DNA from: Terfezia claveryi
Lineage: Eukaryota > Ascomycota > Pezizomycetes > Pezizales > Pezizaceae
Assembly: GCA_015179025.1 (NCBI GenBank)
Contig: WHUX01000093.1
Coordinates: forward strand, 1-64,000
Direction: 5' to 3'
DNA length: 64,000 bases
Of this stretch, positions 34,664 to 46,695 are shown in pieces (the stretch's first letter is position 1; the number at the start of each line of letters is the position of its first letter). Made by a program: the position numbers and the translations under genes. The notes beneath the pieces are model-generated. The model was given only the letters and a program-made list of their open reading frames with translations. It did not search any database and was not told where the DNA came from.

Positions 34664-36559
34664 ATGAATCAGCGGTAGCATTTTTTAAAAAGGTATGAGG
34701 TGATGTTTCAAGTGTGTTCACGTTTCTTTTTCTCTGTTCTTTAAGTGTAAATAATAGGGATTGTTCGTGATAGTTATTAATTTTTGATTTTATGATTTTA
34801 TTTTCGGGGGATATATTTTAATATTCTGTTCAGTTTTTAGATGGGGGGTGTCGGGGGGTACCCTGACATATAAGTGTCGGGAAAAATTTAATGCTACGAA
34901 TGGAGTGAGTAGGTTCAAAGGTACTTCGGTGAATTATGCAGTAGAGGTCGTGTTAGGGCCGCTTTACGTGAATTACGGTCGGTACAAGTTTTAGCATTTT
35001 AAGTATGTATCTCACAGTACTATACATAGTCAGAACTTTGAATTCAGTATCAAGATGGAAGATACGATGACACGGAAGTAAGTATTGCCTATGGAACTTT
35101 AAAAACTCTCCTCAATATCATGTGTATGGGTATGCTCATCAAGCCACTGAATTTTAACTTCTGTACCATCAATAGGTCATGAGACTTTGATCCGAATATG
35201 ACATAGATGCTATGATCCCGAATGCTATTCCGTCTTTTGATGATCGTGCCTTCAGTGACTTTGGTAGTACTCGATTTTGTTGATTTTCGAAGCCCGACAC
35301 TGGCATTTTCGGACTTGCATTGAAGCACTTCCCCTGAAAGCGGTGCGTAGAACTGAGTAGACATACAGCCATATCTCATCAAACTTTTCAGCAGGAATAG
35401 CAACTGGTTTACTGAGCTCAAACAATAGAGATTGGCATCATAGCTTCCGACATCTTGCATGTTGTGGTGGTAGTAGCGGTAGTGGTGGTGAATGGTGATA
35501 GTCATTAGTGAACTCTATATTTATGTTTGCATATGCATTCTGGTATTCTCTCTATTTGTATTCGGTATAGCGATGTTGAAATCCGCTTGCTTATATATAT
35601 CGACTCTGGAGTCCATTGATGAAAGGGCTGCATATCAAAAATTTTTGATCTTGGCAAAGTAGGTGGTAGTCAAATGAGAAAATTTTTGTGATCAATTGCA
35701 TAATTTTTGATCTTGGCCTACACGCTGATTGGCGCTTGACAAAAAAACTATTGAGTGTAGCATATTGTTACCCTTGTACTATAATAGTGACCCCTTGAAG
35801 CGCTTCCGCCTCTGGCCAATGAGCGGTGAGGCCAAGATGCCAAGGCGCTTCGTAATTGAAATTGCTTAATTGACCACCACTAGTGTGTTCTTACCTCAGC
35901 TCCAATAGGGCGAAGTTCGACTCATTTTATATTATTGAGTCACCTGCTTACATTAAGAGAACTACTTTTTAGATGGCAGCAGCTTCCTATCAACCTTCAC
36001 TCTAGACGAAACACATAAGATGTTTCCTCGTGCTTGAATACAACTCTCGCTGCTCACAGGTTCAAGTATTGAACCAAACAGGACCACTATTACGACTACT
36101 TTACGGTAGTTCTTGTAACAATTTACAGTGAAGATGCCGCCACGGTTAACAGGAAAAATACGTATAGCTCATGGTCAATTGAATAGCACTGCAGAGAGGA
36201 TAATAGCAAGGCGTACAGCTTGGACAGATCTGAAGGGGCAGTAAGAAAGAGTCGGGGAATTCGGAAGGGTTCGAAAAGGAGTTCAGGTGCAGTTCATCTC
36301 GGTTCGGGGTTGGGATTTGTTATCCAGGGCAGGTGAGTGGTGGACATGATCAGGCTGAATTGTGAGGTGGGAGGAGCTGATTGTGGGGTAGACTTTTACG
36401 AATATACACCACTGGAAGGGGCAGAACGGAAAGCTGATTGCCCACATTATATCACCAACATTTGTGCTACAAGAATTACCTCGCTACATTACAACACTAT
36501 ACGTAACGGTCTTAGATCAGGACCTTTGGGACTAACGCTCGCTCTCATATCTACTAGCC
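34664..36559. other. Intergenic stretch with one MITE-like repeat
   Basis: A minus-strand frame at 35089-35505 (138 aa, Met start) has no recognised family and is probably not a gene. A 218-bp repeat with ends GTGGTAGTCAA and TTGACCACCAC lies at 35663-35880. It holds the motif ATTTTTGATCTTGGC, which also occurs just outside its left end. The rest, including the upstream region of the GTPase gene, shows nothing further. Confidence 0.4.
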
Positions 36560-39500
36560 ATGGCTCATATTTTCTCGTTTGATCCCTCACCTCCACACCC
36601 GGCGTCACCATGGGAGAACAAGGGGGATGATAGTGAAGGGATGAATACCCAGGGGAGAAAAAAAACCCCACCTTCAAGAAACATTGCCTCTAGCAACAAG
36701 ACGCATGGTAATGTGGAGACCCACAAGAGTATAAAAAGTCTTGTGGGCACAAAGGGACTCATCTCCGAGCCACAGGTTGGCTCTACGGAATATAAACTGC
36801 ATTTGCTTAAAGAGGGAAAGAGTTCGATAAGGTTGGAGCAGCTTACAACTCAGTTGCTGTGGAGGCTGCAACAGAGCAATCCGTACGTCTCTTCTATAGA
36901 TAGTTCTGGGCTCGTTCAACTTACATATTGCTGTCCTGTAGGAATTTCTCCAACGCTCCCGGCGGAGGGTCAAACAAACCACAACATATCCGTGACTCCC
37001 TGCAGGACTCGCAAGGGGCGCTGTACGAGTTGGGTGTCTGTGATGACGGTACACTAGTCGGGCTCTTGGAAGAGGAGCTAGAACAGAGTTTAGATACGCT
37101 TAGGCTCATGGCTTCGAAGCTCGGATGTGCCGTGTGGGTGCTGCGGAAAGTGCGAGTAGGGGAGGTCACCCCGGAAGATGCAGCTCGAAATAGCAGCGAT
37201 AATTACCCTTCTGGAGAGTGGGATGATAGGGAGGATATGGGGCGTCGAAGGGGCTCAAAAACGGGGGCGCTGTGGGTAGCAGAGGCATTTGTCAAACCTA
37301 TCATCTCGAAAGAAGATGAAGAAATGGGCACCAACAATAGCTCCTCTGGCCCAGCTTTGGAGGGCACCTTTGTGGTTAAGGAGGATATCATTCCACCTGC
37401 GACTGAGCAATTGAAGATATCTCTTACGGGAACGACAACTTCTGGGAAGTCCACTTTGCTGGGGACATTAACATCTTCGCAAGCCGATAATGGCAGGGGG
37501 AAGTCACGCTTGGGGCTTTTCAGGCACAGGCATGAGTTGGTTTCGGGAGTGACTTCATCTGTAGCGCAAGAGATTCTTGGATACAAGCCTTACTCGGTAT
37601 GGCATAATCGTGGCGGAGAGGTTATCAATTATTCCTATGGCAATATCTCGTCATGGACAGATGTGCATACTGCTATCTCTAATATGGCAGCAGTCCCTGA
37701 CACTGACCGCAATGGGAGAGTGGTGCTTTTATCAGACACTGCAGGGCATCCCAGGTACCGTCGGACTACAATTAGGTCCTTGGTTGGGTGGGCACCACAT
37801 TACGCGTTCCTACTTATCCCCGGGGATGAACCAGAGCTCAGTGATGCATCGAAACGGCATCTGCAGCTGGTGCTTAAGCTAGGCTTGAGGCTTGTGATAC
37901 TGATAACAAAATTGGATATAGCACGCAGGGATTGCCTGAGAGTTATACTTCAGCAGGTGTTGAGCTCACTGCGCGATGCGGGAAGGGACCCACAGACAAT
38001 CAATAGCCCAGAGAGACACTTTAGCAGCTGGAGTGACCAAGAAGAGAAGGGAGTTAGGAAAGTTGTTAATAAGATTGATATTCTAGACGGGGATTGTCCA
38101 GGTGCTGGACGGAAGGTCGTGCCTATTGTGTTCACGAGCAGTTGCAATGGTCAGGGGTTGGGAACAATACATGCGCTATTGAGAGGGCTGCCAATCCCCA
38201 AAGAGGACACTAAGGAAAGGACATTAGAGACGATATGTGTACCAGGCTTAGTGCCTGTGGAAGGGAGTTCGTTGGAGGAGGTTATTAAGGACTTGGGGCA
38301 GGTTAAAATCATGGATAAGTGTGCAAATAAAGCCCCTGTAGAGGACAAGGCACTTCACGATAGATTAACGGAGGAAGAGCACCCCACACAGCCCATCGAA
38401 ACACTATTTCACATTGAAGAAGTTTATGCCTTGCCTAGCACTTATACTTTCTTCCCAGAATTGACCACCGGTGGTCCTACACCCCTTAAAGCCCCGGAAG
38501 GAGCTATTATTAGTGGGCATCTCCGCTATGGTCGGGTTTCTGTCGGGGATGAGCTGGTTGTTGGCCCTTTCTCTACTCGACCTACCGAGCTAAATCTGGG
38601 TTCTGGTGTGGGAATGACGCGATCTGTTTCTACAGGCTCGCTCCCATGTAAGCAGAAAGGTCCCACCGAATTGTGTCCTGGTCATAGCTCCTTCCTATCA
38701 GCATCCTCAGTGGGGTCACTTGGGAAGAAAGGTTGGCTGAGCGATGAGGATGGCACTGGGGTCAGCAGTGGGGATGAACCCCACCATGATAGGAAACTGA
38801 GAAGGCCAAGGTCAGCGATGGCGAAGGGGGATGCACGGAAAAAGATTAGCGGGGGGGTAGTCAACATGGAAGTTGTTCAACAAAAACAGCAGGCAGAGGA
38901 GTGGAGGGTTGCTAGAGTGGTGAGTGTCAGGAGGTTGAGACTCCCAGTAGGGACGCTGTTTGAAGGAGAGGCAGGAACATTGGGGTTGGTTTGTTTGAGG
39001 TCGTACCAACTACCAGCTACAAATCTTGGTAACACCTTTGAAGCTAAGACCCCGGAGATCAAAGTTGAGACCACGATAGAGAAAGACCCAGATGAAGATA
39101 GTTCAGAGGATGGAGGTGTAAGCTTGCTTGGAGTAGATTGGGCTACTGAGTATGGGTTTAAGGCAGATGGAGAGGACGTGCAGCCGATTTCTATGAATGA
39201 GAAGGACAACATCGATGCGGCCGTACATCCCGCGACTGGGACACCATCTGGTACATTGAAGGCAGTTTCCTTTGCGGCTCCAATGACGTTAATCGGAAAT
39301 ATGGATTCACGGAACGGTGCATCAAATCCGTCAAATGATGACACTCAGCCTCGAGAGTTCCGGCTGAGAAAAGGAATGGTGGTTCTTAACCAGTCAATCC
39401 CAGCCTGGGCCAAAGGAAATGTGGAGTGGCCAAAAGCATATGGTGGGTTCATAACAGAATTCACCGGCGGCGATGACGGCGATGAGGGTGGGGTAACAGC

Positions 39501-39876
39501 TACTAGTTTGGCAATTGGAACCCATGTAGTGGTCTACTGTGCAAGTATCCGCGCTGCTGCGAGGGTGGTTGAGACTCCTGCAGGATTCTCTATTTCTGCA
39601 GGGCCAGACGATACATGTGGGCTACACATTGTGAAGGAGAGGAAAAAGGCAAAGTCTGCCCCGGACGAGGTGCATGTTTTTGGCTTTGAGGATGAGGGTG
39701 CGGACACTGAGAATGATGATGGGAACGAGGAGGCTAAGAAGGTGGTTATTGCCTTTGAGTTTTTTGGGGGAAATGAGTGGGTTGAGGTTGGGGCAAAGGT
39801 ACTGGTCATGAGTGGGCATGGTGCGGGAAAGGGCTTGGATGGGGTTGTAGGAAGGGTGGTTAGGGTGGGGTTGTGA
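36560..39876 (+). CDS. GTPBP1/GTPBP2-like translational GTPase
   Basis: A large GTPase of the EF-Tu superfamily resembling GTPBP1 (ribosome rescue and mRNA surveillance in animals; fungal role less known). Exons 36560-36882 and 36942-39876 join in phase 2 to give 1085 aa. The N-terminal domain has DSQGALYELGVCDDGTLVGL, a hallmark of this family. G-domain motifs: G1 GTTTSGKST near residue 271, G3 DTAGHPRYRRTT near 372 and G4 ITKLD near 429. Downstream beta-barrel segments include EEVYALPSTYTFFPEL, AIISGHLRYGRVSVGDELVV and RLRLPVGTLFEGEAGTLGLV. An acidic low-complexity insert lies between the barrels, making the protein longer than animal GTPBP1 (about 670 aa). The first exon is short and Ser/Lys-rich, with EYKLHLLKEG and LTTQLLWRLQQ matching the usual N-terminus. 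Confidence 0.85.
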
Positions 39877-40710
39877 GGCAGATATTCATGTCCATCCTTC
39901 GATTTTTCATTTTCTGTAACTTGTTTTATGCTTTGGTCTCTTTTTAAAATTTTGTAGAAGAGTGACGATAATAATATTATTTGTACTAGTTGGGTTGCAA
40001 AATCTCTCGTAGGATTTGTATAATGCGATCAGATGGCATGTGTGTTACAATTCCGTGCCATTAGTCTTCGCATGACTACCTAAGACCAGAAACTGCCTCC
40101 AAACCAAATTTCCAGAATTCCAAAAAGTTATCTATTACTTTCTGCAATGGAATTATATTACGGAGAGGATTTTTATACAATATCAAGAAACCGGCCTGTT
40201 ATATGCGCTGTTGTGGCGGTCATATCTAGTTGACTGTCCTAGGGGGTTGACTCATCATGTATCTACTAGGTGCTAGTTAACTTTTTGACCGGTATATATA
40301 AATTACCATATGATTAGAAACAGCCTTGTGTGGAGACTAATATTTATTTGATTCGACATGCGGATGGGAGGTGATTTGTCCATCTGACCATTGCGAGTAA
40401 GACTAATATTTAAACAGTATTTATTTAAGGGATGAAACGCAACTGATCACAGCTTCAGGAGTTACCCTGACCTTAGATCGGGAAGCGCAGGCTTGGCGGT
40501 ACGGTCACTTCCCACCTTCTAGAATGGCAGTGTGTCACGTCACTGGACCTTGATGACGTGACGCTGAGAAATCCAGCACCTTCAGCTCCGCCTATATAAC
40601 AATACTTTCATTGATATATCAATTTGTTTTCCATTTGGGATTCTGGGAACAGTGACCTATATCCTACGCACTATCAAGCCGAGCTCACCTATTAAATACT
40701 ACTGCACGCT
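39877..40710. promoter_or_regulatory. Intergenic region with TATA box of the dioxygenase-like gene
   Basis: No gene seen between the GTPase stop and ATG 40711. A TATATAA box lies at 40593-40599, about 112 bp before that ATG, a plausible distance for a fungal promoter. A GGTCA/TGACGTGACG-rich patch lies near 40528-40563. Confidence 0.5.
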
Positions 40711-41529
40711 ATGCAGGCAGAACCCACGACCGCCCCCACCCCCGTCCCCCTCCCTGCCCTCCCCTCTCTCGAAGTCCACTCCTCCCTCGCCGGCACTCCC
40801 CCAACCGCAACCATTGCCCCCTCCTCCTCCCCCGTTCCCTCCCCCTACCCTCCCTACCCATATCTCCTCTCCTCTTACCAACACCTCCCTCCGCTACCTG
40901 AGTAAGTCTAAACTCCGCACTCCATAGGGACTTAGGGAAAAACCCGTACTAAAACCGTTTGTGGTACGTACCGCAGTGAGAAATCTGCCGTCGACGGTAG
41001 CAGCTACATCAACCCCCCCCGCCCCCATCTGAGCGAATACTATTCGCACTTCCCCTCCCCCACCTTCACCACCGGTACCGTCCCATCACTCATTCCAGGC
41101 GTAGAACGACCCCTAGCGGCGTGGGACGTGCATATATACTTCCCCCCTCCGCACGAAAATAACACTGAGGCGCTGTACGCTAGGCATCTATGGGAACGGA
41201 TTAGGTATGAATGTATGGAGCTCCCACACTATCATCTATATAAATCCTCTCATCCCTACAATCGCTAACTCTTCCCAGTTCCCGAATTGAGGATATATAG
41301 AATATGGGAGCACCCAGTGGGGCCACACCTGCTCCCGATGTTTGAAGTGAATATCTTCACACCGCTTCAGTTCGGCGCATTTGTCCCATGGCTTGCGATG
41401 AACAGGGGGCCATTGAGTGTCCTAGTGCATCCGAATACGGATAAGGGCGCGGTGTGGGACCATAGTGTGGGCGGGCTCTGGTTAGGGGAGAAGAAGAAGA
41501 TTGATTTTGGAGTTTTTAAGATGCATTGA
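40711..41529 (+). CDS. DOPA 4,5-dioxygenase family protein
   Basis: Resembles the fungal/bacterial DOPA-dioxygenase domain family; in Amanita the enzyme opens the DOPA ring on the way to betalain pigments, but most ascomycete members have unknown substrates. Exons: 40711-40901, 40977-41212 and 41279-41529; total 225 aa. The first 63 residues are a Pro/Ser-rich, probably disordered leader. The domain begins at WDVHIYFPPPHENN and runs through RHLWERIRYEFPELRIYRIWEHPVGPH, MFEVNIFTPLQFGAFVPWL, VLVHPNT and DHSVGGLWLGE. Conserved histidines of the metal centre are visible in VHIYF, HPVGPH, VLVHPNT and DHS. The second intron was placed to restore the FPELRIYR motif with a GTATGG donor; a neighbouring GTATGA donor would break the frame. 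Confidence 0.8.
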
Positions 41530-41883
41530 GGGGGCGGGGGAGGGATACGGAAGAGGAGAAATGAAACAACCCCGAAGAGTGGGTGGGTGAGGTGGAGATT
41601 AGTCGACCGATTGATTATCTATTTTTGGTTGAATTACAGCTGAGTGAGGTGATAGGAATTCTTCTTTCACGATATACACTATGTTGTATTTGGAAATATT
41701 GAAAATCAAGGCAACAGTAAAGGTAAAACTCATCACTATATGGAGTCTGGTTACTACATGGCTGCAGGAGCTGAATACTGCCAAGCTGCATGCGGTGAAT
41801 AGGCATTGCATATTCAAGATCACCAAACCGGAAGGAGGAAAGTTTATTTGCTTAGTTTACTAATTTTTCTATAAACATGCGAT
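41530..41883. other. Short gap before tRNA
   Basis: Nothing recognised apart from the 3' end of the dioxygenase-like gene and the upstream flank of the tRNA. Confidence 0.3.
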
Positions 41884-41964
41884 GGCATCGTGGCCTAATG
41901 GTAAGGCGCTGCTTTCCGGTAATGGATTTGGCAGAGATCGCGGGTTCGAATCCCGTCGGTGTCG
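41884..41964 (+). tRNA. tRNA-Arg (anticodon CCG) with a 9-nt intron
   Basis: The cloverleaf is complete. Acceptor GGCATCG (41884-41890) pairs with CGGTGTC (41957-41963), with G at the discriminator position. The D arm is GCC..GGC. The anticodon stem CTGCT/GGCAG (41909-41913 and 41930-41934) encloses a 16-nt loop. Removing a 9-nt intron (41920-41928) after position 37 leaves a 7-nt loop with anticodon CCG at 41916-41918, reading CGG. The T arm GCGGG-TTCGAAT-CCCGT is canonical, including the B box GGGTTCGAATCCC. A run of T beginning near 41974 is a likely Pol III terminator. Confidence 0.92.
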
Positions 41965-43940
41965 TAGAAGTTGCCTTTTTAATCTCGATCTATATATATT
42001 TGCCTTGACCCAAAATCGCTTACTCATATATACAGTACATATGTATAGCAAACTTTTATTATTCACTGATACTATCTGCGGAGTAGTTGATTTCTCCATT
42101 TTTTTTAGATTAACTACAGAGTAATAGTTGCAGAAAAGAAGAAACAAAAAATTACTCTTACAGTATTAGCTTTCCCGTTGTAACTTCACTTTTTTCCACT
42201 GTAGCTCTATACATACATACATTTATATGTTCTGGCCCGTTGTGGAATCGCAGGGCCGTTCTGGAATGGCATATATGTGCGTGCACTCTGGGCAATGTAT
42301 GAAAGTGACAACCGAGTCCATTATTCTTATATATAAGAACCCCCGCTTACTCAAACCTCTACTTACTTGTTCAATCAAAACCTTTATACTTCACTGTGAG
42401 AAAAAAATTCTATCATTAATAGTACTATATGTTTTTTTTTTTTTTTTTTTTTTTCTCACTGCTTGCAGTACAGTTATCATGGAAATACATCATGCTCAAA
42501 AAAAACTTACTCGCTTTCCCGTCATTAATTTTGCCAGTACTCCGTAGTAATAAAATAGAGATGCATTGCCTTCTTCCATTCGAAGCTTCATTTTGCTGAC
42601 AATATCAACCTGCGCTGGGGGTGCGGGACATTTCAAGTTTGGGGTTTCTCGGAGGTTTATGCTTTTATTTTTTGCGATAACATAGGGTAACTTATGTAAG
42701 GTTTAGTTCACTTGTTAGTTCACTTGAACTTGATTTTTTAGGGAATTACTTCTCACAGAGGTCAACCGGAGATTTTTTTTTTTTTTTTTTTTTTTTCTTA
42801 AACGGACTATTTTAAAGAAGTTTCGACTTCCATCCATTAACTAGTTAAATGGAACTGGTCTTTTTGCGGACCGGGCGGAAAATGGACTGGAATTCCGCAA
42901 TGAACTAGAAACGTAGTATGTATTATGTACAACACACACCCAGATTACCCTGAATGCTCTTAATATACAATCACAACACACACAAAAATTAGAATAAAAA
43001 GGGCTAGGGCTATATATATAGTATATATCTATCCCTTCTTATTCCCTCACCCCACCCCCTCTCCTCGGCATCTTCAGTAACTGACCAGTTTTAGCCCCCC
43101 TCCGTTGCTGAGGGATTGGGAGAAGGGGGGGGGGGGGGGGAATTGTGTAATTCAATAACAAACTAAATCCTTCTACCAGGATGGGGGGAGGTGGAGAGTT
43201 GGAGTTGGAGGATTAGCTGCGTTAGTTTCTCTACACGTGGTGAAGAACCTTTTTATCCCCATCTCTATATATATGACGTACATAAAAAAAAAAAAAAAAA
43301 AAAAAAAAAGGCCTAGGAAGTACTATTGTACGTAGATGTAATTAATTAGCTACCTATCCTCTCCCCCCTCCCCTCCCCTCGCCTCCTTCCACCGAAATGG
43401 CCCACGCACAAGATTATTATCACCAAGCCGGCCATTGGTATTTAGATAGGAGTACTAGTTAGGACAGTACAATTTTCCTGACTTGTGGATCTGAGTGCAT
43501 ATAAGCAGTTTACCCTGAATCCACTTAACCACACTATTTATAATTACAAGCGCATACACAATCCAACGCCAGGCATAAAACTGCTAATTTCCATTTCATC
43601 AAACTCAAACTGCCTTATGCCGATGTACCTTACAACTACCAACAAACCAATCTCCCTAGAGCAAGGAGCAAAGAGCAAAGAGCAGAGCGCAACCTGCGAA
43701 AAAAAAAGAAAAAAACCCTCCTGCCAGTTACCTACAGGCAGATACTACTAGCAAATAACACCAACCCTACAAAAAAAAAAAAAATAAACCATGTAGACGA
43801 GATTCCGAATGAAACGAACATACACACACAACACATACAAAAAACAAAACAGAAAAACACTAAGATAAAACGATAATTCGCACAAAAAGAGTTGAGTAGA
43901 GAAAAAAAGCCTTCCAATCGTACCCCCCGATAAAAAAAAA
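41965..43940. other. AT-rich, homopolymer-rich intergenic stretch
   Basis: No gene recognised. Long homopolymers stand out: poly-T near 42432-42454 and 42774-42796, poly-G near 43127-43140 and poly-A near 43285-43309. Short open frames here are chance products of low complexity. Confidence 0.5.
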
Positions 43941-46695
43941 TCAAAGACTCCCCCCTCTCGCCTTAAACACCGAAACCTTATCATCATAAAACAATATCTC
44001 CCTCAACTGCACTTTAACATCTCTCTCCGGTCTACTCCCACCTCTCTCCACAACATCATCCCCACCATCCTCATCCTTCACCCCCGTCCCCCCCCATGCA
44101 TGTCCCCCAGCACCCCCTTCCTCTTCCAACTCATCCTCATCCATTACCTCCTCATCCTCATCCTCCCCCTCTCCCTGTAAATTAATAAGGTCCTCATCCT
44201 CATCTTCATCCTCATCACTCCCGCCATCCTCATCCTCTTCCTCATCACCCAACTCCGCCATCCCAATCCCATCCCCCACCCCATCAACATCAGCATCCCG
44301 TCCCTCCAGCAGCTCAAAACACTTCTTCATAATCCCCACATAACAAATCTCAACCTCGTTTCTAAGGCTGACAACATCCACGACCTGTAACGCCATCTCC
44401 TTACATACCAGCTGCGGCATCTGCACTGCCCCCTTGACAGAAGGAAGGTACAGGCTCCTCAACCCAGCAAGCCCCGGTAGCCTAGTAAGGAAGAAATGCC
44501 AGTCCTTGTAATCTATCGAGAACCCCAACTCTCTTAACCTTGGCATTTTCCCAGGAATCGTAATAAAGCTCAACACCTCTCTATTAAATTTCCATTTATC
44601 AGTCTCCCACACCCCCTGCGTGCCTACATTTGCATCCAGGAGGAACTTTCTTAACGAAAGCCGATGCCGCTTAATACAGCATTTCAAGATCTGGTCAGTC
44701 GTCACAGGCGAGGAATATCCAGTTGGAGTATTACTTGTCTGCGGATTCTCCTGCAAAAACAATACCTCCAATGTATTTGGCGGCAACGTCTCATTAATAA
44801 ACGCAATCAAGGAAGGCGACACCAAGTCCGTATGCAACTTCTTCAACCGGATCTTATATTCCGGAACCTGGATAGGGTGCGTAACCTGCCGGCGCACGCC
44901 AGGCCTAGTGACTCCTGCATTGGAGGAATTCGTGGATACAGAGTATTGGGATGAATATGGCGAGAACTTCCTCCTGAGAATCTTCCATAGTTTCTCGTGG
45001 TTCGGACAATTCAGGATAGTTAGATTTGTGAGAATGGCCCAGTCGATTACCTTTTGCAATACCCGAACCGATAAAGGTACACGCTCGAGATCGAGCGTAT
45101 CGAGTTTTAATTGCTTAAAAGGCTTTTCCTCTTCCTTTATTTGTATTTTCGATTCCTTTGTGGTCTTTGTTGCTGCATTTATTGATGTGTTTATTTCCGT
45201 GTTTGTTGATGTGTTTGTTGCGGTAGATGGCCCTGCTGAGTCGAAAATTTCCAAGGCCCCCAGGTCCGCTGGCCATGGTACTGGAAGCGATATTGCTGAA
45301 TCATTTCCCATAGTCAGTGCCTCAGCTATTCCATTCGGAAAAGGGCCAGGCAAAGCAGCTGCTATAGAAGCAACATCAAAGATATGAGGCCCATGCGCCT
45401 GTGCAGCCTGATTTAACTGAATGGCCACACTGGGCTGCCCATTTCCGGAAGCACTCATCTCAGCTTCTATGGGTATAAGTAGAGCATTCACGCCAGCGGT
45501 CGAGAGACCAGGTGCCATACCTGCGGCCACCCCTGCTTTCAATTTCCTCCGCTGTTCAGTCAACTGACATATTCTGCTCACTAATATTCCCATCATGCCT
45601 CCAACAGCGCTGCCACTAGCCCCTCCAACAGCTGCATCCGCCACGTCCCCTGGCCCTTCATCAAGATCCAATATCCACGTCCCACTCTTAATAACATGCT
45701 CTGCTAGACCAACCCTCAGCTCCCTGAGTGTATCAACGCTCTCCTCAATCGCCCACGCCATCTCCTCCAAATATTGCCTCTCATCGATATCCAAGACACT
45801 CAACTGCTTCAGAGCCTTAAATCCCTTGAAGGTTGGTGTCTCCACCCTCCTAGTTGGATCCTGACTTAGCGGAGCCGTCGTCTCGGAATTGTCATGAAAT
45901 CGGACATGCATATTCTTCAAACTCTGTGGACAAAGATCATGTAATGACATGAAAATATCCCGCAATACCCCCGTTGGCATATCCCAATTAAAGGTTTCCA
46001 AATTTTGCATCCTCATGATAGCCAGATTGACTAAGGTGCCCAACATTTTCCCACCCTCCTTCGCGATATTGTATTCGCCCACCCATTCTGCAGGACCATT
46101 GCCGAGAGAAAACTTTCGTATCCACCGGCCGTAGTTGTTGCCCCTAGGGCCACTTGCTACTAGAGTTGCTAAACCATACGTAAGGGCGTCAACGCCGGAT
46201 CGATCTCCCACAGTGTTACTGTCTGGCCAGACAATATCGAAACGAGAGTAAATATGTGGAGTCGACAAAGCATGTAAACAGCGGCATGTAAGCGATAGGG
46301 ATACAAGGTCGTTTGTGTTGTTGACCTGTCAGAGCCGAGTTAGCTGGACGTGCGCAATAATTGAATTGGATTGAGGGAGTACCCGCCTCTTTCACTACCT
46401 CTTTCAAAACGTCGACGGGCAAGTCTATCAGCGTTTGAACCTCCTTTTCCGGTTTTATAGGTATCAGGCTTTGTGATTTTAGAGTAGGCTGGGGAGAGGG
46501 CGAATTTGGTAAGGTCGGACTAGCTCTTTCTGTATCTGACTCCCCCATTTCACTATGTGCTGAACTGGATACTGGTGTCATGACTTCGACGCCAACTACT
46601 GTCGTATTCGATGCTTGAGGCGTCATTGGGACTGATGTTGGTGACGGTTGTGCAGGGGTTTGGTGAGGAGGAATGCTGATGCTCTGAGAGTCCAT
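43941..46695 (-). CDS. F-box-like protein with acidic C-terminal region
   Basis: Probable F-box-type protein, a possible substrate adaptor of an SCF ubiquitin ligase. Exons 46695-46396 and 46325-43941 give 894 aa; the donor could be three bases earlier (end 46399), which removes one residue. The N-terminal 85 residues are Pro/Ser/Thr-rich. The F-box-like part follows: LIDLPVDVLKEV, then NNTNDLVSLSLTCRCLHALS and PHIYSRFDIVWPD. The rest has repeated Leu-rich segments (for example LKKLHTDLVSPSLIAFINE, LRELGFSIDYKDW and LAGLRSLYLPSVKG), consistent with degenerate leucine-rich repeats. Gly/Ala-rich and Thr/Asn-rich low-complexity inserts interrupt them. The tail near residues 775-860 is strongly acidic (GDEEEDEDGGSDEDEDEDED). 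Known fungal relatives are poorly characterised, so the target is unknown. Confidence 0.75.

Larger units (their letters stand above)
33153..35880. mobile_element. Candidate element: inverted repeats around a broken nuclease-like gene
   Basis: The left end reads GTGGTAGTCAAT (33153) and then CAATTACGAAGCGCCTTGGC at 33181. The right end is the inverse: GTGGTGGTCAA ends at 35880, and an exact 21-bp inverse of 33181-33201 lies at 35838-35858. Between them is the pseudogene at 33841-34663. An alternative reading is two separate short MITE copies in opposite orientation: 33153-33240 (ends TAGTCAATC/GATTGACTGA) and 35663-35880 (ends GTGGTAGTCAA/TTGACCACCAC). No clear target duplication was found for the 2.7-kb reading. 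Confidence 0.45.

Noticed and set aside
35089..35505. 138-aa minus-strand frame
   Set aside because: No recognised family, unusual composition and no splice or promoter support; left as intergenic.
42227..42547. 106-aa frame with a poly-Phe run
   Set aside because: Driven by a poly-T homopolymer; not coding.
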